A stretch of DNA of 64,000 bases from Synechococcus sp. PCC 7502 (GTDB lineage: Bacteria > Cyanobacteriota > Cyanobacteriia > Pseudanabaenales > Pseudanabaenaceae), in the NCBI RefSeq assembly GCF_000317085.1, contig NC_019702.1, forward strand, positions 588,394-652,393, in the 5' to 3' direction. Each line of letters opens with the position of its first letter. Position 1 is the first letter of the stretch. The position numbers were made by a program, and so were the translations under genes. Below, one piece after another: positions 28,347 to 39,066 of this stretch. The notes beneath the pieces are model-generated. The model did no database searches. It saw only the letters and a program-made list of their open reading frames with translations, and was not told the DNA's origin.

Positions 28347-30356
28347 TTAAATATCTCTAACCGTAGTACAGTAAGGGCACTCGATCATTTCTGGTTTTAA
28401 GATGGCATGGCAAGTTGTACATTCTAGGCTGGTTTTACGTTTTGCCCGTTCTTCCGCTTCTCGCCCTTTATCTGTGTAGGTAACACGCAAGACTTCTTCA
28501 AGGGTGGTTCTACCTTCACGCACTAGATCAAAGCTGTAAGCCATAAGAGTTTTCATCCCTTCTGCTACCGCAATTTCTTTGATCGCATCAGTGGTTGCAC
28601 CTTTATTAATCGCACTTTGTAGCCGCTCGGTCATTTTCATGATTTCATAGCAGCCAACTCTACCTTTATAGCCGTTGCCTCCACATTTGGGACAGACTCG
28701 ACCTCTACCTGCTTTAGCCGCCGCAATTTCAACGTGACCAATAGTATTAGCTTTATAGAAGGTTAGTTCCATATCGCTTTTTGGTAGTCCAAACTGCTCA
28801 ATTTCCTCTTTAGAAGGGTTATAGGGAATGCGGCAATTATCACAGACTTTACGCAGTAGCCTTTGTGCTAAAACCCCAATTAAGGCTGTACTGGTCATAA
28901 ACGGTTCTACCCCCATCTCATCAAGACGGGCGATCGCACTGGGAGCATCGTTGGTATGCAGAGTTGTTAATACTAAGTGTCCAGTTAAAGCAGCTTCAAT
29001 GGCAGTTTTCGCAGTTTCTTTATCTCTAGTTTCTCCCACAAGGATCACATCAGGGTCTTGACGAAGGAATGCCCGTAAAATCATGGGAAAATCCATACCC
29101 TTATCTCGAATCACTTGGCACTGGGTTAAACCGGGCAAGCTATATTCAATGGGGTCTTCGGCGGTACTAATATTAATACCAGGATCATTTGCTTCAGCTA
29201 GAGTTGAGTAAAGAGTTGTGGTTTTACCTGAGCCAGTTGGTCCTGTAACCAAAATCAGCCCGAATGGTCGCCGTGCCATGTCTTGCATAATTTTTAAGCT
29301 TTCAGGATCAGTAATTAGTTTATCTAAACCAAGCTGAGTATTGGAGTTGTCTAGAATCCGTAGTACGATCTTTTCACCGTAGGGAGTAGGTAATGTACTG
29401 ACCCGAAAATCTACCCTGCGCCCTTGGAAGTTACGCTTAAGTTTGCCATCTTGAGGTTTACGGCGTTCAGCAATATTCAGGTCAGAGATAATTTTGAATC
29501 TTGAGGTAACAGCGTTAACAATCTTACGTGGCAGTTGCTTATCTTCATCGGTAATCATGGGTCTGAGTACCCCATCTTTGCGGAATCTAATTCTTAACTC
29601 CTTTTCTTGAGGTTCAATGTGAATATCTGATACTCCCTCTTTAAGGGCACGGACAAGAATTTGATCAACAAGCTTAATAATCGGAGCGGAATTTTCACCT
29701 ACGGATTTGTCGAGATCGTCATCGGGATCGGAAACATCTGATAATGAAGCTCCTTCATCAAAATCTGCTATTTCTAGGTCTTTTTCACTGACCGAATCAT
29801 TACTTTTACTTTTTGTAACTTGCAGATCAATAATTTGGTCAAAAATTGTGAGGAAATCTTCTTGGGAAATCACCCTCCTCTTAAGACTGAGCTTTTGAGC
29901 ATCTGCTATGCGTTTAAGTTCAGTATCTGCTTTGGAGTTAGCAGGTGAGACTAGTGCTACGAGTAGGGATGATTCGTCCTTTGACAGGGGGAGAACTTGA
30001 TATTCTCGACATGTGGCAATTGGAACTACGTTAGCTTCGATCAGTTCACTTAGTTTGGCGGGGTTAAACTTTTCAATTTCAATGGCGGGATCTATGCTTT
30101 CCAGCCCATAGAGTATTTTAAGCTCAAATAGGTTAACTTGCTTATAAAAGCGAACAATACCAGGAGCAAGTGCTTGACCAATAATGTCTTCTAGGGCGGC
30201 AACAAGTGTTATTCCTGATTCTTGGCTTTTTTTACGAGCTTGGTCAAACTGTTCTTGCGTGGCTTGCCCATCTGCAATCAATTTTGCTTCAAAGGGAGTT
30301 CTGCCACTTCTAATGGCAAGGGCATTAACTCTATTGGTGGGAGTAGATGGGGGCAT
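28347..30356 (-). CDS. pilB: Type IV pilus extension ATPase PilB
   Basis: This 669-residue secretion-ATPase has an N-terminal MshEN domain (about 15-165), an N2 region (ISDLNIAERRKPQDGKLKRN), Walker A (LVTGPTGSGKTTTLYS), an Asp box, and an intact Walker B (RQDPDVILVGETRD). A zinc tetracysteine is formed by VCDNC and VCPKCGGNGYKGR. PilB powers pilus extension. An extra C-terminal zinc ribbon (CTTC and CPYC, residues about 649-665) extends beyond the usual end. It is first in pilB-pilT-pilC, with a 30-base gap to pilT. The intact Walker B here contrasts with its loss in pilT. Confidence 0.95.
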   Translation of the reverse strand: MPPSTPTNRVNALAIRSGRTPFEAKLIADGQATQEQFDQARKKSQESGITLVAALEDIIGQALAPGIVRFYKQVNLFELKILYGLESIDPAIEIEKFNPAKLSELIEANVVPIATCREYQVLPLSKDESSLLVALVSPANSKADTELKRIADAQKLSLKRRVISQEDFLTIFDQIIDLQVTKSKSNDSVSEKDLEIADFDEGASLSDVSDPDDDLDKSVGENSAPIIKLVDQILVRALKEGVSDIHIEPQEKELRIRFRKDGVLRPMITDEDKQLPRKIVNAVTSRFKIISDLNIAERRKPQDGKLKRNFQGRRVDFRVSTLPTPYGEKIVLRILDNSNTQLGLDKLITDPESLKIMQDMARRPFGLILVTGPTGSGKTTTLYSTLAEANDPGINISTAEDPIEYSLPGLTQCQVIRDKGMDFPMILRAFLRQDPDVILVGETRDKETAKTAIEAALTGHLVLTTLHTNDAPSAIARLDEMGVEPFMTSTALIGVLAQRLLRKVCDNCRIPYNPSKEEIEQFGLPKSDMELTFYKANTIGHVEIAAAKAGRGRVCPKCGGNGYKGRVGCYEIMKMTERLQSAINKGATTDAIKEIAVAEGMKTLMAYSFDLVREGRTTLEEVLRVTYTDKGREAEERAKRKTSLECTTCHAILKPEMIECPYCTTVRDI

Positions 30357-30552
30357 AGCTATTTTGAAATCAGGTGAGCAAAACTATTATTTAGATACTT
30401 AATCAGATACTAAGATATTAGCGTTGATATTAGCGTTTTAATTAACTTTTAGAGGTTAAAGATTGAGATAAAAATAATTTTTGTTTTAACTCAGCCCTTA
30501 TTTCTTCATAAATAAATCATCATTTCTCTTAAATTGCTAGTCTTAATTCCTA

Positions 30553-31464
30553 TTAAATATTTCTAAATTCACCTAGAGATTGACTAAGGTGACCTTGGTG
30601 CGAATTTAGTAGGCGATCGCTTGCCTCGGAATCTAACCCTGTCCAGTGCATTAGTAATGCTAATTTGACTCGATTTCCAGATTTTTGTAATAGGTCTGTG
30701 GCAGTTGAACGGTCGAGACCGGTTAAGTCCATGATGATTCTGGTGGCGCGATCGCCCAGTTTAGAATTAGTAACAGCCACATCTACCATGCGATTACCAA
30801 AAACTTTACCCAACTGCACCATTACCCCTGTGGAGATTGTATTTAGTACGAGTTTGGTGGCGGTACCAGCTTTGAGCCTTGTTGATCCTGCTAAAACTTC
30901 GGCGCCAACCAAGGGGCGAATTTCTAAATCATAATTTGTGGGTACTTGATCGGCTGGGACGCAGGTAAAAAATATGGTCTTGGCTCCGATCGCCTGTGCT
31001 GTTTTTAAAGCTCCATGGACATAGGGAGTTGTTCCTCCTGCGGTGATTCCGAAAACCACATCATTTTTAGTTACCTTTGCCTGGGCGATCGCTTCAGCTC
31101 CGTCCTGTTCTCGATCTTCTAAAGCCTCTGAACTTCTAACTAAAGCGGGTAATCCCCCTGCAATAATCCCTTGAATTAGATCAGGGTCTGTACAAAAAGT
31201 AGGTGGACATTCGGCGGCATCTAGGACTCCTAAACGTCCACTGGTACCAGCCCCCACATAAAATAAGCGCCCACCTGATTGGATGGCTTGGGTAATTAGG
31301 GCGATCGCCTGAGCAATATGTTCATTTTCTTTACCCACGGCAGCAACAGCATAGGTATCTTCTTGGTTAAATAACTCTACTAATTCAGCAATGGAGAGGC
31401 GATCAAGATTTGCACTTTTAGGATTTGCCTGTTCGGTGAGCAGATGTCCACGTTCTATGGTCAT
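30553..31464 (-). CDS. murQ: N-acetylmuramic acid 6-phosphate etherase MurQ
   Basis: This 303-residue SIS-domain enzyme cleaves the D-lactyl ether of MurNAc-6-phosphate to give GlcNAc-6-phosphate in cell-wall recycling. Diagnostic stretches are LFYVGAGTSGRLGVLDAAEC, VFGITAGGTTPYVHGAL and AGTATKLVLNTISTGVMVQL. The N-terminal TEQANPKSANLDRLS is typical. Length is normal. It stands alone, upstream of pilB on the same strand with a 196-base AT-rich spacer, and diverges from rpiA. No murP or nagZ is adjacent. Confidence 0.95.
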   Translation of the reverse strand: MTIERGHLLTEQANPKSANLDRLSIAELVELFNQEDTYAVAAVGKENEHIAQAIALITQAIQSGGRLFYVGAGTSGRLGVLDAAECPPTFCTDPDLIQGIIAGGLPALVRSSEALEDREQDGAEAIAQAKVTKNDVVFGITAGGTTPYVHGALKTAQAIGAKTIFFTCVPADQVPTNYDLEIRPLVGAEVLAGSTRLKAGTATKLVLNTISTGVMVQLGKVFGNRMVDVAVTNSKLGDRATRIIMDLTGLDRSTATDLLQKSGNRVKLALLMHWTGLDSEASDRLLNSHQGHLSQSLGEFRNI

Positions 31465-31611
31465 AGGTTAGGGATGGTAATTTGGGTTCAATTAGTTTCA
31501 ACTTTGAGGATAAAGTTTAGGGATCAAGTTTGAGTAGAGGGATGCCAATTAAGCTAATATAATTTGGCTCGGGTTTTATCAAAAATTAATTAACTAACAT
31601 AACTTTTTATC

Positions 31612-32322
31612 ATGACTCCATCCCCTGAAGTAATCAAGCAAATGAAGCAAATGGTGGGAATTGCCGCCGCTCAACGGGTAAAGTCGGGCATGGTAGTAGG
31701 ACTCGGTACTGGTTCCACCGCTGCTTTTATGATCGAAGAATTGGGTTCCTTGCTGGCTTCGGGTGCATTGACAGATATTATCGGAATTCCCACTTCCTTT
31801 GAGTCGATTGTGTTAGGAAAGAAGTATGGAGTTCCCATTCGCTCTTTGGATGATGTGAGCAAAATTGATATAGCGATCGATGGTGCCGATGAAGTTGATC
31901 CACGTAAAAATTTGATTAAGGGTGGTGGTGCTGCCCATACCCGTGAAAAGGTTGTGGATACGATCGCTGATACTTTTATTGTTGTAGTTGATAGTTCTAA
32001 ATTAGTAGATAAATTAGGTTCTACCTTTGCTGTGCCTGTGGAAGTAATTCCGATGGCGATCGCTCCTGTCACTAGGGCAATTGAGAAATTGGGCGGTGTG
32101 CCTGCTTTACGTATGGGTGTGAGAAAAGCTGGTCCAGTGATTACCGATCAGGGCAATATGGTTATAGATGTGAGATTTGCGGATATTCCCGATCCCTTGG
32201 GGCTGGAGCAGGCATTAAATAATATTCCAGGAGTGCTAGAAAATGGTTTATTTGTGAATGTGACTGATGTAGTTCTGGTGGGAGAGGTTAAGGATGGAGT
32301 GCCTTTAGTCCGAGAATTTTAA
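31612..32322 (+). CDS. rpiA: Ribose-5-phosphate isomerase A
   Basis: This 236-residue enzyme interconverts ribose 5-phosphate and ribulose 5-phosphate in the Calvin and pentose phosphate cycles. Motifs are [18 protein letters not shown] (phosphate loop), [20 protein letters not shown] and [15 protein letters not shown], containing the catalytic Asp, Glu and Lys. Length is normal. It is a single gene between murQ and the SNF2 helicase. Confidence 0.96.
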   Translation: MTPSPEVIKQMKQMVGIAAAQRVKSGMVVGLGTGSTAAFMIEELGSLLASGALTDIIGIPTSFESIVLGKKYGVPIRSLDDVSKIDIAIDGADEVDPRKNLIKGGGAAHTREKVVDTIADTFIVVVDSSKLVDKLGSTFAVPVEVIPMAIAPVTRAIEKLGGVPALRMGVRKAGPVITDQGNMVIDVRFADIPDPLGLEQALNNIPGVLENGLFVNVTDVVLVGEVKDGVPLVREF

Positions 32323-32465
32323 CGACGTTTCCAAAATACATCCAAATATACCCAATCAAGACTACTAACAGCTATAGAGATAGTTGTCGATCAACCTAGT
32401 TCCTGAATATTTAGGTTGAAGATAGTATCATGGGTTAAATATTCTGGAATACTGAGTGGCTGGGC

Positions 32466-35400
32466 ATGGTTGATTCTGTTGATTTAGTAAAATTGCGATC
32501 GCAACTGATGGAAACCTACCGCAAGGTAACGCCCTTAGAGCGAGTGATCATTCAACTAGCATCTGTGATCTATGCCCCAACTAACAGAACTGATTTTTTA
32601 GACTGTCTGCGTACCGTCGTCAAAGAGGAATACCTAAAACAATTAATCCCAGCCAGTTTTAGAACGATTGTTGAGCGGCTTGTTAAATTTGAACTATTAG
32701 TACAGTCTAATCTAGGTATTGCTTGCCATCCTGCTTTTGTGGAAATTGCTACCCGTGAAGCGATAAAATCGGGAACCTTTGAGCCAATGGTGCTGAAGGT
32801 AGAATCGGAATTACCCATTGCTACCTCCTATAGGCAGGATGTGCGGCGTTTTACTAGTTTTGCCCATCTAGTGCGAGAGGCAAGGATTGGTATTTATCGG
32901 CAGGATATGCCCTTTGTCAAAAAGCAGATTCAAGATTTTCTGTCCTACTCCTACACTAAAGAAAAAGTTGAAGTTATCGACCTCCTGCACCTCGTGTGTG
33001 ATAACCCCTTTGCCCCCGAGTGGTTTAGCACCTTATCACAGGATTTCTACGAACAGGGAATGGCAGCAATCTTAGAGGCTTCAGAGTGGAAATTAACTAA
33101 TGCCGATGGTGCGATCGCTTTACTAGAAAAAGAATTAACTAATAAGGGTAACCATGCGTCTCCTAAACTCTATGGGCTATGGATTCAGCAATTATTACTC
33201 AGGGGCTATGTGGAAACGGCGCAAATTCATTTACAAAAGTTAGAGCAAAACCTAGAACAAACCCCTGAACAAAAGACAAACCTGAAACCAGAAAACTATC
33301 AAATTCTGTGGGGTTGGTCAAAATTTCTAGTCGGAGATAATGCGGGGGCGATCGCCGATCTAAGCAAAACCTTGGGTAAAAAAACTAAACAAGAGCAATC
33401 ATTAGCAGTATTAATTCTAATTTTGGCATTAATTAAAGATGGAAACTATGATAATGCCGCCACATTTGCCAACTCCCGATCATTTAATCTAGCAGTTCCC
33501 AGTATTAGTAATCGCCTTAAGGCTCTCATTCAATTCCAGCAGGGGGATCAATCTCAAAAAAGCCTACTGAGCAATCCCATTGCCCTCGATCGCCTAAATT
33601 ACCAAGTTGAACACCATGATTTTAATAATTGCCTAGATGTTTTAATTTCCAGCCTATGTATATATTGGGTGGATCAGGCAACAGCCAAGGCTAAATTACC
33701 AAATATTTTATTTAAGTTTTGTCGGCAGGCTGAAGCTGCAGGATATAACTGGATTGCCCTCCAAGCTGAACGGTTGTTAGATAAAACTCATCCGCTTAAA
33801 AGTTCCGTTAGACTTAAAACTCTTCCCCAAGAAGCACAGCTAATTTCTTTAGTTGATCTTATTCAAATTCAAGAACCCTGGGAAATTTCCCTCAATGCCC
33901 TGACTCGATTACAGTCCATCCCGATCGCTCTGCCCAAATCTGGAAGCGGGTTTCGGTTGGCATGGTTTATTACTCTGCGTCAGCAAAATTGGACAATTCA
34001 ACCTAAGGAACAAAAAATTAGTGCTAAAGGGGTATGGAGTGCAGGACGAAATATTGCCCTTAAACGCCTGAAAAAATCGGGAGAAGTGGAATATCTTTCC
34101 GACCATGATTTAAAAGTTTGCGCTCACATTGAAGTGGAGTCAGACTATTACTATGGCAGTGGAGAATATGAATTTAATGAACGGGCAATCGCCGCTTTAG
34201 TTGGACATCCTTTGGTATTTTGGGAGGATTCACCTACGACCCGTGTGGAAATTGTCAAAGGGGAGCCAGAGCTATTAGTAAGGCAGGGAACCAAGGATCG
34301 ATTAATTTTAGAATTTTCTCCCCCCATTGTTGAGGATCAAGAAATTACCGTAATTAAGGAATCACCCACCAAAATTAAAGTCATCGAAGTTTCCCCTGAA
34401 CATCAAAAAATTGCCGCAATTTTAGGGAATAAACATCGACTTGAAGTGCCTGCGATCGCCAAAGATAAAGTACTAAATGCCATAAATTCCATTGCTAGCA
34501 TTGTGACGGTACATTCGGATATTGGTGGGGGTACTGAAGTGGAACAGGTTGAGGCTCTAGCTACGCCCCATTTTCATTTATTACCTGCAGGCAGTGGGTT
34601 GAAAATTGCTGTCTTAAGCCGTCCTTTTGCCACTGGTGGCTCCTACTATCAACCGGGTAAAGGTGGCGAAACTGTAATTGCCGAAATTGAAGGTAAACGT
34701 TTGCAAACCACCCGCAATCTTAAACTAGAGCAGAAATTAGCAACCTCGGCGATCGCTGACTGTCCCACCCTATCTGCCCAAATTGCCACCGATGTCGAAT
34801 ACATCATAGATGACCCTGAAACCTGTTTAGAAATACTTTTAGAACTGCAACAATTAGGCGATCGGGCAATTATTGAATGGCTACAGGGGCAGAAGTTTAA
34901 GATCAGACAACAATCTGGTTTAGGGGATTTACGCTTAACAATTCAACGCCAAAATGATTGGTTTGCCGCAGGCGGTGAGTTAAAGCTGAGCGAAGAAGAA
35001 GTGATGGATATGCAGCGACTGATGGAACTGCTCGGACAAACATCCAGTCGGTTTATTCCTTTGGGTGATGGCGAATTTCTGGCATTAACCCAAGCTCTGC
35101 GGCAACAATTAGATACCCTGCGTGCCTATTCGGAAAAGCATGGTAAGGGGCAACGGTTCCATCCCTTAGCAGCTATGGCTTTAGAGGATTTTGTTGATGC
35201 CGCAGGGGAGGTCAAAGCCGATCGCCATTGGCAGTCACACCTCAAACGCCTAAAGGAAATGAAAGACCTGCAACCACAGGTACCCAAAAACCTAAAAGCA
35301 GAACTGCGGGATTATCAAATTGATGGCTTTAACTGGATGGCAAAGCTGGCGCACTGGGGTGTAGGTGCTTGTTTGGCGGATGATATGGGCTTAGGTAAAA

Positions 35401-36689
35401 CTCTACAGGCATTAGCTCTAATTCTCAGTCGAGCAGCAGCAGGAGCGACTTTAGTGGTTGCCCCCACTTCGGTATGCTTGAACTGGGTCAGTGAGGCGGA
35501 ACGGTTTGCCCCTGATCTAAATATTATTCAGTTTGCCAATTTAGATAAAAATCGCCAAGAGACAGTCGATCATCTCAAGCCCTTTGACCTGTTAATTTGT
35601 AGCTATGGGTTACTGCAACAAGAATCTGTCGCGACTATGTTGGCGCAAGTTCAATGGCAGACGGTGGTTTTAGATGAGGCACAGTGGATTAAGAATTTTG
35701 CCACCAAGCGATCGCAGGGCGCAATGCAACTGCAAGCAGGATTTAAGCTCATTACCACTGGAACTCCCATTGAGAATCACTTGGGCGAACTATGGAATCT
35801 CTTTCGATTTATTAACCCCGGTTTATTGGGTTCCCTTGAACGGTTTAATCAAGACTTTGCGAATCCAATCGAGCGATCGCAGGATCAACAGGCAAGGGAA
35901 AGATTACGCAAACTGATCCAACCCTTTATGCTCCGCCGCACCAAATCCCAAGTTTTGCAAGAATTACCCCCGCGTACCGAGATTCTGCTCCATGTGGATT
36001 TAAGTCGAGATGAAATTGCCATGTATGAGGCTCTGCGACGGCAGGCGATCGATCGCTTAACTAATAGTGATGCCACGGGTGGGGCAAAACATCTGCAAAT
36101 GCTCGCGGAAATTATGAAACTACGGCGGATGTGCTGTAATCCTCAGTTGGTAATGCCAGAGCAGCCGATTCCTAGTTCTAAATTGCAATTATTTGGTGAA
36201 GTCATAGGTGAACTGTTGGAAAATAACCATAAGGCTTTAGTATTTAGCCAATTTGTTGATCATCTCCAAATTATTCGGGCATACCTAGATCAGCAAAACA
36301 TTAGCTATCAGTACCTAGATGGCAGTACTCCTGCCAAGGAACGCAAAAAACGCGTTGATGCCTTTCAGTTGGGGCAGGGCGATGTATTTTTAATTAGTCT
36401 TAAGGCAGGAGGTACAGGCTTAAATCTTACGGAAGCGGACTATGTAATTCACATGGATCCTTGGTGGAATCCTGCTGTTGAAGATCAAGCTAGCGATCGC
36501 GCCCATCGCATCGGACAACAACGACCTGTTACCATCTATCGTCTGGTTGCAAAAAACACTATTGAAGAAAAAATTGTTGACCTGCACCACCATAAACGGG
36601 AACTGGCGGATAGCTTGCTAGAAGGTACTGACAGCAGTGGCAAAATTTCTACCGATGACTTACTTAACCTAATCACCAGTAATACCTAA
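32466..36689 (+). CDS. SNF2-family helicase-like ATPase
   Basis: This 1407-residue protein has a SNF2 ATPase core in its last third (about 945-1400): LRDYQIDGFNWMAKL, Walker A region CLADDMGLGKTLQALALI, DEAQWIKNFATKRSQ (motif II, DEAQ), TGTPIENHLGELWNLFRFIN, and the C-lobe VFLISLKAGGTGLNLTEADY with DRAHRIGQQRPV. The N-terminal 900 residues hold helical, TPR-like segments and a SNF2_N-associated region, with no zinc finger. Family members move on double-stranded DNA or remodel protein-DNA complexes; the target in cyanobacteria is unknown. The next gene is an NACHT protein on the same strand, 133 bases on. Confidence 0.92.
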   Translation: MVDSVDLVKLRSQLMETYRKVTPLERVIIQLASVIYAPTNRTDFLDCLRTVVKEEYLKQLIPASFRTIVERLVKFELLVQSNLGIACHPAFVEIATREAIKSGTFEPMVLKVESELPIATSYRQDVRRFTSFAHLVREARIGIYRQDMPFVKKQIQDFLSYSYTKEKVEVIDLLHLVCDNPFAPEWFSTLSQDFYEQGMAAILEASEWKLTNADGAIALLEKELTNKGNHASPKLYGLWIQQLLLRGYVETAQIHLQKLEQNLEQTPEQKTNLKPENYQILWGWSKFLVGDNAGAIADLSKTLGKKTKQEQSLAVLILILALIKDGNYDNAATFANSRSFNLAVPSISNRLKALIQFQQGDQSQKSLLSNPIALDRLNYQVEHHDFNNCLDVLISSLCIYWVDQATAKAKLPNILFKFCRQAEAAGYNWIALQAERLLDKTHPLKSSVRLKTLPQEAQLISLVDLIQIQEPWEISLNALTRLQSIPIALPKSGSGFRLAWFITLRQQNWTIQPKEQKISAKGVWSAGRNIALKRLKKSGEVEYLSDHDLKVCAHIEVESDYYYGSGEYEFNERAIAALVGHPLVFWEDSPTTRVEIVKGEPELLVRQGTKDRLILEFSPPIVEDQEITVIKESPTKIKVIEVSPEHQKIAAILGNKHRLEVPAIAKDKVLNAINSIASIVTVHSDIGGGTEVEQVEALATPHFHLLPAGSGLKIAVLSRPFATGGSYYQPGKGGETVIAEIEGKRLQTTRNLKLEQKLATSAIADCPTLSAQIATDVEYIIDDPETCLEILLELQQLGDRAIIEWLQGQKFKIRQQSGLGDLRLTIQRQNDWFAAGGELKLSEEEVMDMQRLMELLGQTSSRFIPLGDGEFLALTQALRQQLDTLRAYSEKHGKGQRFHPLAAMALEDFVDAAGEVKADRHWQSHLKRLKEMKDLQPQVPKNLKAELRDYQIDGFNWMAKLAHWGVGACLADDMGLGKTLQALALILSRAAAGATLVVAPTSVCLNWVSEAERFAPDLNIIQFANLDKNRQETVDHLKPFDLLICSYGLLQQESVATMLAQVQWQTVVLDEAQWIKNFATKRSQGAMQLQAGFKLITTGTPIENHLGELWNLFRFINPGLLGSLERFNQDFANPIERSQDQQARERLRKLIQPFMLRRTKSQVLQELPPRTEILLHVDLSRDEIAMYEALRRQAIDRLTNSDATGGAKHLQMLAEIMKLRRMCCNPQLVMPEQPIPSSKLQLFGEVIGELLENNHKALVFSQFVDHLQIIRAYLDQQNISYQYLDGSTPAKERKKRVDAFQLGQGDVFLISLKAGGTGLNLTEADYVIHMDPWWNPAVEDQASDRAHRIGQQRPVTIYRLVAKNTIEEKIVDLHHHKRELADSLLEGTDSSGKISTDDLLNLITSNT

Positions 36690-36822
36690 ATTTAGATTTT
36701 AATTTAGACTCTAAAGCGGGGTTGAAGATTATTCCAAACAAAGCCTTAGGTTATGGTAACTTCAATTTACCTCTGGTAAAACATCGAATTAGAAATCGAG
36801 TTCAAAATCGAATTAAATATAT

Positions 36823-39066
36823 ATGAATGAGCGATCGCTGCATTTGTCACCCGAAGGCATTAAAAAAGTAAATCTGGCTCTAGCTGCTAAAACCATGACC
36901 ACCGAGCGGTTAGCTATAGAGTTAAAGTTGGCGAGCTTATATGTGAATAAATTTTTCCGAGGTGAAGCGATTCCCACCCAACTATTTGCCCAAATTTGTG
37001 ATGGACTAAGCTTAAATTGGCAGGAATTATTTGATAAATCTGCACCACCTCCCGCCACCTTGAGCATTGACAGCACCGTGCAGGAAATCCGCCAAAAGTG
37101 TCACGAAAATCTAACCAAACGCTGTAATCGCATTAGAATCCCTGACATGACCGAACCTAGGGAGCTAAAAGAGGTTTATACCAGTATCAATATTGTTGAG
37201 GAAATCGGACAACTACGGGAAAGACTGAGTTTTATCAACGATCGCTCTGGCATTTTGACTAAGATTGGCGATCGCCTGAAACGAGATGGGAATGCCGAAG
37301 ATTTAGATCGATACCTGAGCCGAGTTGCGGTGAAATCTGTACCCGCCCTCAATGCCATCAAAGAATACAGTAAATTAATCATCCTCGGTGGTGCGGGCAG
37401 TGGTAAAACTACTTTTTTAAAGTATTTAGTCCTGCAATGCCTCAATAGTAACTTTCACGGTGAACTGGTTCCCCTATTAATCTATCTTAAGGATTTTGCC
37501 GAAAGTTCTAAAACCCTACCAGAATATATCCTAGCCACATTTTTAAGCTATGGCATTAAAGACTTGCACCATATTGAGCAATTTTTAAATCAAGGCAATT
37601 TACTAATTCTCCTAGATGGCTTGGATGAAGTCGATCAACCGAAACAAAGACAGGTAATTACGGAAGTTAAAAATCTCGCCGATCAGTTTCATCGCAATCA
37701 TATTTTTGTGACCTGTCGGGTTTGTGACTATCGGTTTGAGCAATTTTCAGAGGTACAGATTGCTAGATTTAATGATGAACAAATTCAAACATTTATTCGC
37801 CAATGGTTTAATAATCGGGATATTACCAAAAACTTTATGGCAGCGATCGCTGAAAATCCAACCATCAGAGAATTTGCCGAAAATCCCTTACTTTTAACTT
37901 TTTTATGCTTAATCTTTGAGTCGAAAAGTAGTTTTAATTACCTTGAAATTATTGATAAGTGTCTAGGTTTATACTTAAAGAAATGGGATCAAGAACGAGA
38001 TATTACGACTAGAAACTTACCCATAGAACTTAATGCTTGGAGTCGTCTTGCTCTTCTAGGCATGGATGCTGGTAAGTATATATTTAAGGAAAATTATCTG
38101 ATAGCATCTCTTTTTTCTCCTACTCAATCTAATCAAGAGCTAGATTTAAAAGCCATCCTCAAAAATGGCATCCTTACTCAGAGACACGAAGATACCTATG
38201 CTTTCTCCTACAGTCCATTTCAAGAATATTTAACAGCCAAGAAAATTGCCGAAAGTTCTAATCCCCAGGCATTAAATTATTTAATATCTCGATTTGAACA
38301 ACCAAGGTGGCAAAATGTAATTCTGCTAACATCAGGAATGCTAGAAAATGCCGACGAATTAGTGATTAAACTACATAAAAAAGCTAATCAAATACTAGAA
38401 AAGCAACAAAATATTCAAGAATTCTTAGACTGGATTAATAAAAACTCCAACTACCTAAGAGTTTCCTATCAGCCTAGTACCTTACGCGCCTTTTATTTAG
38501 ATATTGACCTGAATAACTTTCGGATTCAAGATCGGAATCGCGCGATCGAAATTACCCGCAATCGTACCATTGACAGACTAAAGGAACGCTCTGGTGATAC
38601 CACTGGCTCTGCCATAAAAAAGCCTCTAGATGAAGATACTAGCGGCATCTCTGTTACTTCCTTAAATCCAGATTACGACCTCGCAATCGCCCTTAATCAT
38701 CACCTTGCAATATATGTGGCTAATCATTCTATACTCTACCTAGCAGGATTATTGGAACCGCAACTAAGGCGATCGCTGCAAGTGCTGAAGGAGCAACTAC
38801 CCGACCCCTCAACTGAAGCAGATAAGTTTAATAGTTGGTGGCAAAGCTATGGCATGAACTGGTCGAAGGACTGTCGCAGTCTTTTAATTCAGCATCGTAA
38901 GGGTACGCAAGACTGGAGCTTTAGTGCTACTGAAGAAGCTTTACTCAGGCGTTACCATGATGCCCATGTACTTTTAGTGAACTGCCTGAATACCAGTGCG
39001 ATCTCTCTATCTGTGAAGCAGGCTGTTTTAGATACGATGTTTTTACCAATTTGGCAGCAACCTTAA
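36823..39066 (+). CDS. HTH-NACHT STAND NTPase
   Basis: This 747-residue protein has an N-terminal HTH-like module (about 1-70, LSPEGIKKVNLALAAKTMTT) and a linker. A NACHT NTPase follows with Walker A LIILGGAGSGKTTFLKYL (about 184-200), Walker B NLLILLDGLDEVDQPKQ (about 257-273) and a helical wing (FAENPLLLTFLCLIF). The C-terminal region (about 480-747) is mostly helical, with no WD40, TPR or leucine-rich repeats and no recognised effector. NACHT proteins are signalling switches; some bacterial ones defend against phage. The same HTH module starts the cyclase at 54202-56190. Function here is inferred only from fold. Confidence 0.85.
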   Translation: MNERSLHLSPEGIKKVNLALAAKTMTTERLAIELKLASLYVNKFFRGEAIPTQLFAQICDGLSLNWQELFDKSAPPPATLSIDSTVQEIRQKCHENLTKRCNRIRIPDMTEPRELKEVYTSINIVEEIGQLRERLSFINDRSGILTKIGDRLKRDGNAEDLDRYLSRVAVKSVPALNAIKEYSKLIILGGAGSGKTTFLKYLVLQCLNSNFHGELVPLLIYLKDFAESSKTLPEYILATFLSYGIKDLHHIEQFLNQGNLLILLDGLDEVDQPKQRQVITEVKNLADQFHRNHIFVTCRVCDYRFEQFSEVQIARFNDEQIQTFIRQWFNNRDITKNFMAAIAENPTIREFAENPLLLTFLCLIFESKSSFNYLEIIDKCLGLYLKKWDQERDITTRNLPIELNAWSRLALLGMDAGKYIFKENYLIASLFSPTQSNQELDLKAILKNGILTQRHEDTYAFSYSPFQEYLTAKKIAESSNPQALNYLISRFEQPRWQNVILLTSGMLENADELVIKLHKKANQILEKQQNIQEFLDWINKNSNYLRVSYQPSTLRAFYLDIDLNNFRIQDRNRAIEITRNRTIDRLKERSGDTTGSAIKKPLDEDTSGISVTSLNPDYDLAIALNHHLAIYVANHSILYLAGLLEPQLRRSLQVLKEQLPDPSTEADKFNSWWQSYGMNWSKDCRSLLIQHRKGTQDWSFSATEEALLRRYHDAHVLLVNCLNTSAISLSVKQAVLDTMFLPIWQQP

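Noticed and set aside
32466-39066. Defence island around the SNF2 and NACHT genes
   Set aside because: There is no restriction, methylase, nuclease, transposase or integrase gene, and the flanks are rpiA and ssb. I kept it only as a low-confidence finding.
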